Notes under the pieces: generated by a model | The model's database searches: none | What the model was told of the DNA's origin: nothing | The model's input: only the letters and a program-made list of their open reading frames with translations | Shown: positions 45,781 to 49,680 of the stretch, in pieces | Layout of the letters: the number at the start of each line of letters is the position of its first letter | Numbering within the stretch: position 1 is the first letter of the stretch | Made by a program: the position numbers and the translations under genes | Source of the DNA: Spirogloea muscicola | Taxonomy: Eukaryota; Streptophyta; Zygnematophyceae; Spirogloeales; Spirogloeaceae | Direction of reading: 5' to 3' | Length of the DNA stretch: 49,680 nucleotides | NCBI GenBank assembly: GCA_009602725.1 | Contig: WELB01000251.1 | Coordinates: forward strand, 135,163-184,842

Positions 45781-48455
45781 AGGCTACATGGCGTGCCACA
45801 TTATCAAGGAGCTGCTGGCGCGCGGCTACCACGTCCGCGGTACAGTGCGGGACGCCAGCAACAAGGCCAAGACCTCCTTCCTGCTGGACATGGTCTGCCA
45901 CCCACACAATAGCGTGGCTGTATCTGGCTCCCATATTGTGTGCACCTTTGGTGATCCTTTGCAGCTTTCAACCTTCCTAGAATTGCTCATTAAATGAGGC
46001 AACAATTATGTCATACTCTCAAGATATAGTCCACTCGCCAACAGCAATGCAAATGGCGCCTGCTTGCAGGCAGTGGGGTCACCAGGAACGCTGGAGCTCT
46101 TCAGCGCCGACCTCGGACGACCCGGGAGCTTCGACGAGCCTATCATGGGCTGCTCCTACGTGTGCCACCTGGCCACGCCCGTCGCCCTCAAGTCCAAGCA
46201 CGCCCAGCGCGACATTGTGGACCCGGCTGTGCATGTGAGATCCGTCACTCGGATCAGTGTCAGCACCAGGCACCGCCCTTGAGAAGGCCAGCAAGAAGTA
46301 CAACAATTACAATCACAGAGCAGTGTTGGCAACAGCAGAATGGTACAAGACTGCTTTACGATTCTATTAACAGAGGGCCCCCCAGCCTGTCAGTAGAAAG
46401 GGCACATGTAGGAGTCACACCGTGTTCTCTTGTTTGGTCAGAGAAGATGAACAAACAACGGTGCAGATGGACGACGTGTATGGCAGCGATAAAACAGTAC
46501 AAATATGACCAGAACTAGTGTCTGGATCAACTCTCATATTGTGAACTCTTCTGTCAGGGCACCAACAACGTGTTCGAGGCTATATTGAAGGCACGTTGCG
46601 CTTCGTAAGTCAAGGAATCAGCACATATGTAGCCATGTCGTGTTTGCTATCATGTCAGCCTTGCAACTTCAAGCTAACATCGTAATAAGAAGTGCGGGAT
46701 ATAGTTAGAGGTGCGAGCATGATGGAGGTCTGTCTGCTTTATTATGTCGTACTGTACAATGGCCATGCGTGACCTGCAGGTGTCCGTTGCTTGTGTTGAT
46801 AGGCTCCGTGTAAGCTGACATGATGGCAAACACGACATTGAACATTATTCTGCTTCATGTGTATACCTGAAGTGATATCAAACGTATCCAAAAAGGTGCA
46901 AAGCTTACTGCGCCACTTTCCGTGTTACCAATTACAGGAGAGTTGTCGTCACCTCGTCCGTGACGACGTGCTTCAGCGATGATCACAAGGTGGAGCACGA
47001 GTACACAGAGGCGAATTGGAATGAGGATGCGACTTTGAAGGATACGCCTTACCCGCTGGCTAAGGTCCTAGCGGAACGAGCAGCATGGAAGTTCTACAAT
47101 GATCAGCCCAAGGTGTCAAATGCTTCTCCTCTATTATTGTCGAACCTGTATTCTCCACTTGCTTCTAGTAACACATACCGAAGAGATTTAGACTGGGTAT
47201 TGCTCAGCAGATGCTTCGACGTTCCAATGAGCATGTCAAATCCGTTCATGAGTCTGCAGAACATTCATAGTTTAGTAAGACCTCTGCGCCTGAAAGGAAT
47301 AAGTGCTATGGCAGGCCGGTACTTGGCGATTTGAGCTCGTCACGATGCTCCCTGGCGTGGCGCTGGGCCCTGTGCTGGCGAAAGGGCACCTGAGCACCAG
47401 CCCCCAGGTTCGACGCGTTTGATCTTTTCCGTCATTTTAATCATCCAGGATGGTTGTAGCATCCTGCTAGGGGCTAGACAAGAGAGTTCCAGCAGACTCT
47501 GGCGCTTCGATCACAAGCAGAGCCTCTTGTGCACCACTCCATGGGCTGTGCAGATCGTTCAGCAGCTGCTCAACGGCAGCCTGCCCATGGCGCCAGACAT
47601 TGAGCTCGGGCTGGTGGACGTACGCGACGCGGCGGCTGCGCATGTTGCAGCGCTTGAGGACCTGTCCGCCCACGGCCGCTACATCCTTGTCGCAGAAGAC
47701 TGGACGTTTCTCGAGGTGGGTTATGAAGCCCGGAGGCTGGTCTGTCGCCCCCGGCAGCTGCGCAAGGACCACGTCCTGGTGGGGCTCGCCAGTGGGACAC
47801 TGCGGGGGCCATGACAGCCGGGCATGTTGATCTTGCAGATGGCCAAGGTGCTCAGGGGGGCGTTTGGGAGCAAGTACCGCGTGCCGACGCGCGAGGCTCC
47901 CCACTGCCTGCTCTACCTGATCGCGCTCTTCCACCCGCAGGTTGGCACGCCGCCGTGACAGCATGCCATGGCCGGTGCCAAAAGCTTGAAGAAATGAGCG
48001 AAAGCACTGTCACGGTCGAGTGAATTGCTGTATTTGGTGTGGGAGTTTCAGGCTCCTAATGCTGGTGTAGGCCCCCAAGGGTATATACGAGTTTGATCAG
48101 GGCCATAAATCTGGACCAATGGATGGTCCTTCAGTTCTACCGTCTGCAAACCTGAGACCTAGAACCCTGAGCCTTGCTCCGGCATGTCGAGGCGCCACAA
48201 TCATGCCACTGCGTGTGGCGAACTCTGCAATTCGCCGCCGTGCCTCACTTGGCGCGTCGTTGGCATTCCACGATGTGGCTGGCGGGCGGGCAGGCGTCGT
48301 GGGAGTTCCTGCGGCGGCACCTGGGCGTGCGCATCCGCGTGAGCAGCGCCCGGGCGCGCGAGGAGCTCGGCGTGCGCTTCCGGCCGGCCGAGGACAGCGT
48401 CCTGGACACCGCGCGGTCCCTGGTAGACGCCAACTGGGTGCACGCCAAGGCCTGA
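45781..48455 (+). CDS. Extended short-chain dehydrogenase/reductase (cinnamoyl-CoA reductase / dihydroflavonol reductase type), 5' exon missing
   Basis: After acceptor GTGCCTGCAG the first recognised exon reads GYMACHIIKELLARGYHVRG, TVRDASNKAKTSFLLDM, the second half of a Rossmann fold. Next come GTLELFSADLGRPGSFDEPI, GCSYVCHLATPV, GTNNVFEAILKA, then RVVVTSSVTTCFSDDHKVEH with the catalytic Ser. The exon about 46937-47110 contains YPLAKVLAERAAW, the YxxxK motif. These are followed by LVTMLPGVALGPVLAKGHLS, GLVDVRDAAAAHVAALED, GRYILVAEDWTFLE, MAKVLRGAFGSKYRVPTREA and a C-terminal WEFLRRHLGVRIRVSSARAR...WVHAKA with stop at 48453-48455. Enzymes of this family reduce aldehydes, ketones or CoA-thioesters with NADPH; the substrate cannot be read from sequence. 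The GxxGxxG start lies in an exon I did not find. Confidence 0.78.
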
Positions 48456-48459
48456 GCTC

Positions 48460-48930
48460 GGCCGGCCGGCGAGAAGAGGCGTTGGAGACGGCGTTGGGCA
48501 TCAGGAAAGTTAACCTGGACGATGTCTGCGACGAGCCGTAGATGGCGGCGAAACCTCGCCGCGCTGCGGCAATGGCCCTTGGGCGTATGCGCTTGCTGTG
48601 GAAACATGGCTCCCCCGATGTGTGCCGGTGAGCCTTGCGAGACCCTGTCGCAATCTTCAAAGGGGGTTCGAATTCAGTCTGTCGCGCTTCTGCCGGCGAC
48701 GGCGGCGGCGGTGCCGTGGCGAGCTGCAGGCGGGCGGGTGGGGGGTGGGGGGTGACGTTCGGGGAGGGCGGGCTAACCGGGTTAGCCGGGGGGCAGAAGC
48801 TGGACCTGGGTGACTGTCCAGCCCGGTTCGCTTCGCCGGTCGGGCACGTGGCAAAAAGGCCCCGGCCTCGTGTCACGCGCCGGGGCGGCGCGACAGGTTT
48901 CCAAGCGGCCGCGCTCCCCTCCTCAGAGAA
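48460..48930. other. Downstream of the reductase; GC-rich, no gene
   Basis: No recognised coding sequence. It contains the tandem word TAACCGGGTTAGCCGGGG (about 48776-48790) before the repeat block begins. Confidence 0.5.
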
Positions 48931-49015
48931 GAAAGTGCTCGCCCATTGAGAATAGGGGCTGGAACAACCAGCCCGAAAAAGAATGAACAGAGTACGAGAA
49001 GGGGGCCAGAGAACG
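48930..49015 (+). repeat. Hairpin-family repeat, variant II (forward)
   Basis: GCTCGCCCATTGAGAATAGG then GGCTGGAACAACCAGCCCG, AAAAAGAATGAACAGAGTAC and GAGAAGGGGGCCAGAG. The core GGGCTGG-AACAA-CCAGCCC is a perfect 7-bp stem. Confidence 0.85.
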
Positions 49016-49024
49016 AGCTCGCCG

Positions 49025-49205
49025 CGGGCTCGTGGGCTCAGGTATATCGGATGCGCCTCTCTGTATCCCTGCAGCGGTCCATGGCCCACGCTCTGCATCT
49101 GCGAGCTGGCCGTGCTCTCGCTGCGGGCTCTGGCTTTCGTCAGGGTGATAGCTTCCCGGCAGCTAGTCTGTCGGATCTGAGGCTCCTCACTCGTACTTAT
49201 TGAGT
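49025..49205 (+). pseudogene. Retroelement ORF C-terminal remnant, short copy
   Basis: The frame reads YRMRLSVSLQRSMAHALHLR, AGRALAAGSGFRQG and ends SLSDLRLLTRTY at TGA. It is homologous to the end of the 22100-22539 remnant and lies between hairpin-family repeats. Confidence 0.5.
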
Positions 49206-49615
49206 GATCCATCCTCCCCCTGTTTTACCATTGCATCCTCAGGCCCCTTTGTAGCTTTGGTTTCTTGTGGCTTGTGGCTTTGGTTTCTTAGCGCTTCCTC
49301 TGGCTTCCTCTGGCCCCCTTCTCGTTCTTTGTTCATTCTTTTTTGGGCTGGCTTGTCCAGCCCCTATCCTCAATGGGCGAGCCCTTTGTAGCTGCTCACC
49401 GCTCTTAGGCCCCTCTGAACCTTTGTGGATTCTTTTTGGGCTGGCTTTTCGCAGCCCTTGCCCCCATTGGGAGTGCCACTTCTTCTCATAGAAGAGAGGG
49501 GCTGGCAGAAGGTGCTCGCCCATTGAGAAGAGGGGCTGGCAAAGAAGAAGGGCTCGCCCATTGAGAATATGGGCTGGAACAGCCAGCCCAAAAAAGAATG
49601 AACAGAGTACAAGAA
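49185..49615. mobile_element. Cluster of hairpin-family elements (variants I and II, both orientations)
   Basis: Half of a foldback-like unit starts CTCCTCACTCGTACTTATTG. Variant II reverse lies at about 49315-49385 (CCCCTTCTCGTTCTTTGTTC, GGCTTGTCCAGCCCCTAT) and variant I reverse at about 49415-49490 (GGCTTTTCGCAGCCCTTGCC). Three successive variant II starts follow in forward orientation (49485-49610), the last complete with GGGCTGG-AACAG-CCAGCCC. Confidence 0.75.
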
Positions 49616-49645
49616 GAGGGGGGGGGAGCCAGTGTTAGGTCGAGG

Positions 49646-49680
49646 GCGCCGCCGCCGCCGCCGCCGCCCCTCCTAAACCC
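49646..49680 (+). repeat. (GCC)n tract running into CCTAAACCC at the window edge
   Basis: Eight or so GCC triplets, then CCTCCTAAACCC. The terminal word is compatible with a plant-type telomeric unit, but it is too short to interpret. Confidence 0.5.

Overview
This is a nuclear contig from a eukaryote, most likely a green alga (Chlorophyta; a trebouxiophyte would fit, but that is a guess). Coding exons are GC-rich and introns are many, short and poorer in GC. Almost every recognisable protein has a plant or green-algal counterpart: a TBL/PMR5 acyltransferase, a CGFS glutaredoxin with a likely transit peptide, a J-domain/GPALPP protein, nucleostemin, a DIVARICATA-type MYB and arogenate/prephenate dehydratase. 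Plant-type telomeric words (TTTAGGG / CCCTAAA) also occur. Gene models below were assembled by eye from conserved motifs and from splice phases that agree. Where phases did not close, I say so.

Layout. 0-13 kb: TBL-family protein (+, 42-2376), CGFS glutaredoxin (-, ends 3136), a small membrane protein (+, ends 5592), a long J-domain + GPALPP/DUF3752 protein with an Arg/Lys-rich N-terminus (+, about 7.0-11.5 kb) and a secreted single-FAS1 protein (-, 12097-12966). 13.4-15 kb holds nothing I can name. 15-18.8 kb: nucleostemin/NSN1 GTPase (-, start 18842). 19.1-24.5 kb is a mobile-element region. It contains a decayed PIF/Harbinger transposase, a truncated F-box gene, several remnants that look like the C-terminus of a retroelement ORF, and a dispersed hairpin/foldback repeat family. 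24.5-25 kb: a truncated CCR4-type exon that stops at a 65-base A run. 25.6-27.5 kb: DIV-type MYB (+). 28-31.6 kb: arogenate/prephenate dehydratase (-). 31.6-32.7 kb: an adapter-plus-poly-T artefact, then more hairpin repeats. 33.3-36.2 kb: ZC3H15/DFRP1-like CCCH protein (-), divergent from DIS3/RRP44, the exosome nuclease (+, 36862-44832). 45.8-48.5 kb: extended SDR of the CCR/DFR type (+). 48.6-49.7 kb: hairpin repeats again.

Functionally the window is a set of housekeeping genes, not an operon-like system. Several act in RNA metabolism or ribosome biogenesis (DIS3, nucleostemin, ZC3H15). DIS3 and ZC3H15 share a 650-bp intergenic region with a telo-box-like word.

Two things deserve most attention. 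First, a dispersed family of short hairpin elements (core GGGCTGG...CCAGCCC), one of which lies in a 300-bp foldback. Second, clear assembly artefacts: an Illumina adapter joined to about 129 T, a 65-base A run, and single N placeholders that break at least two genes.
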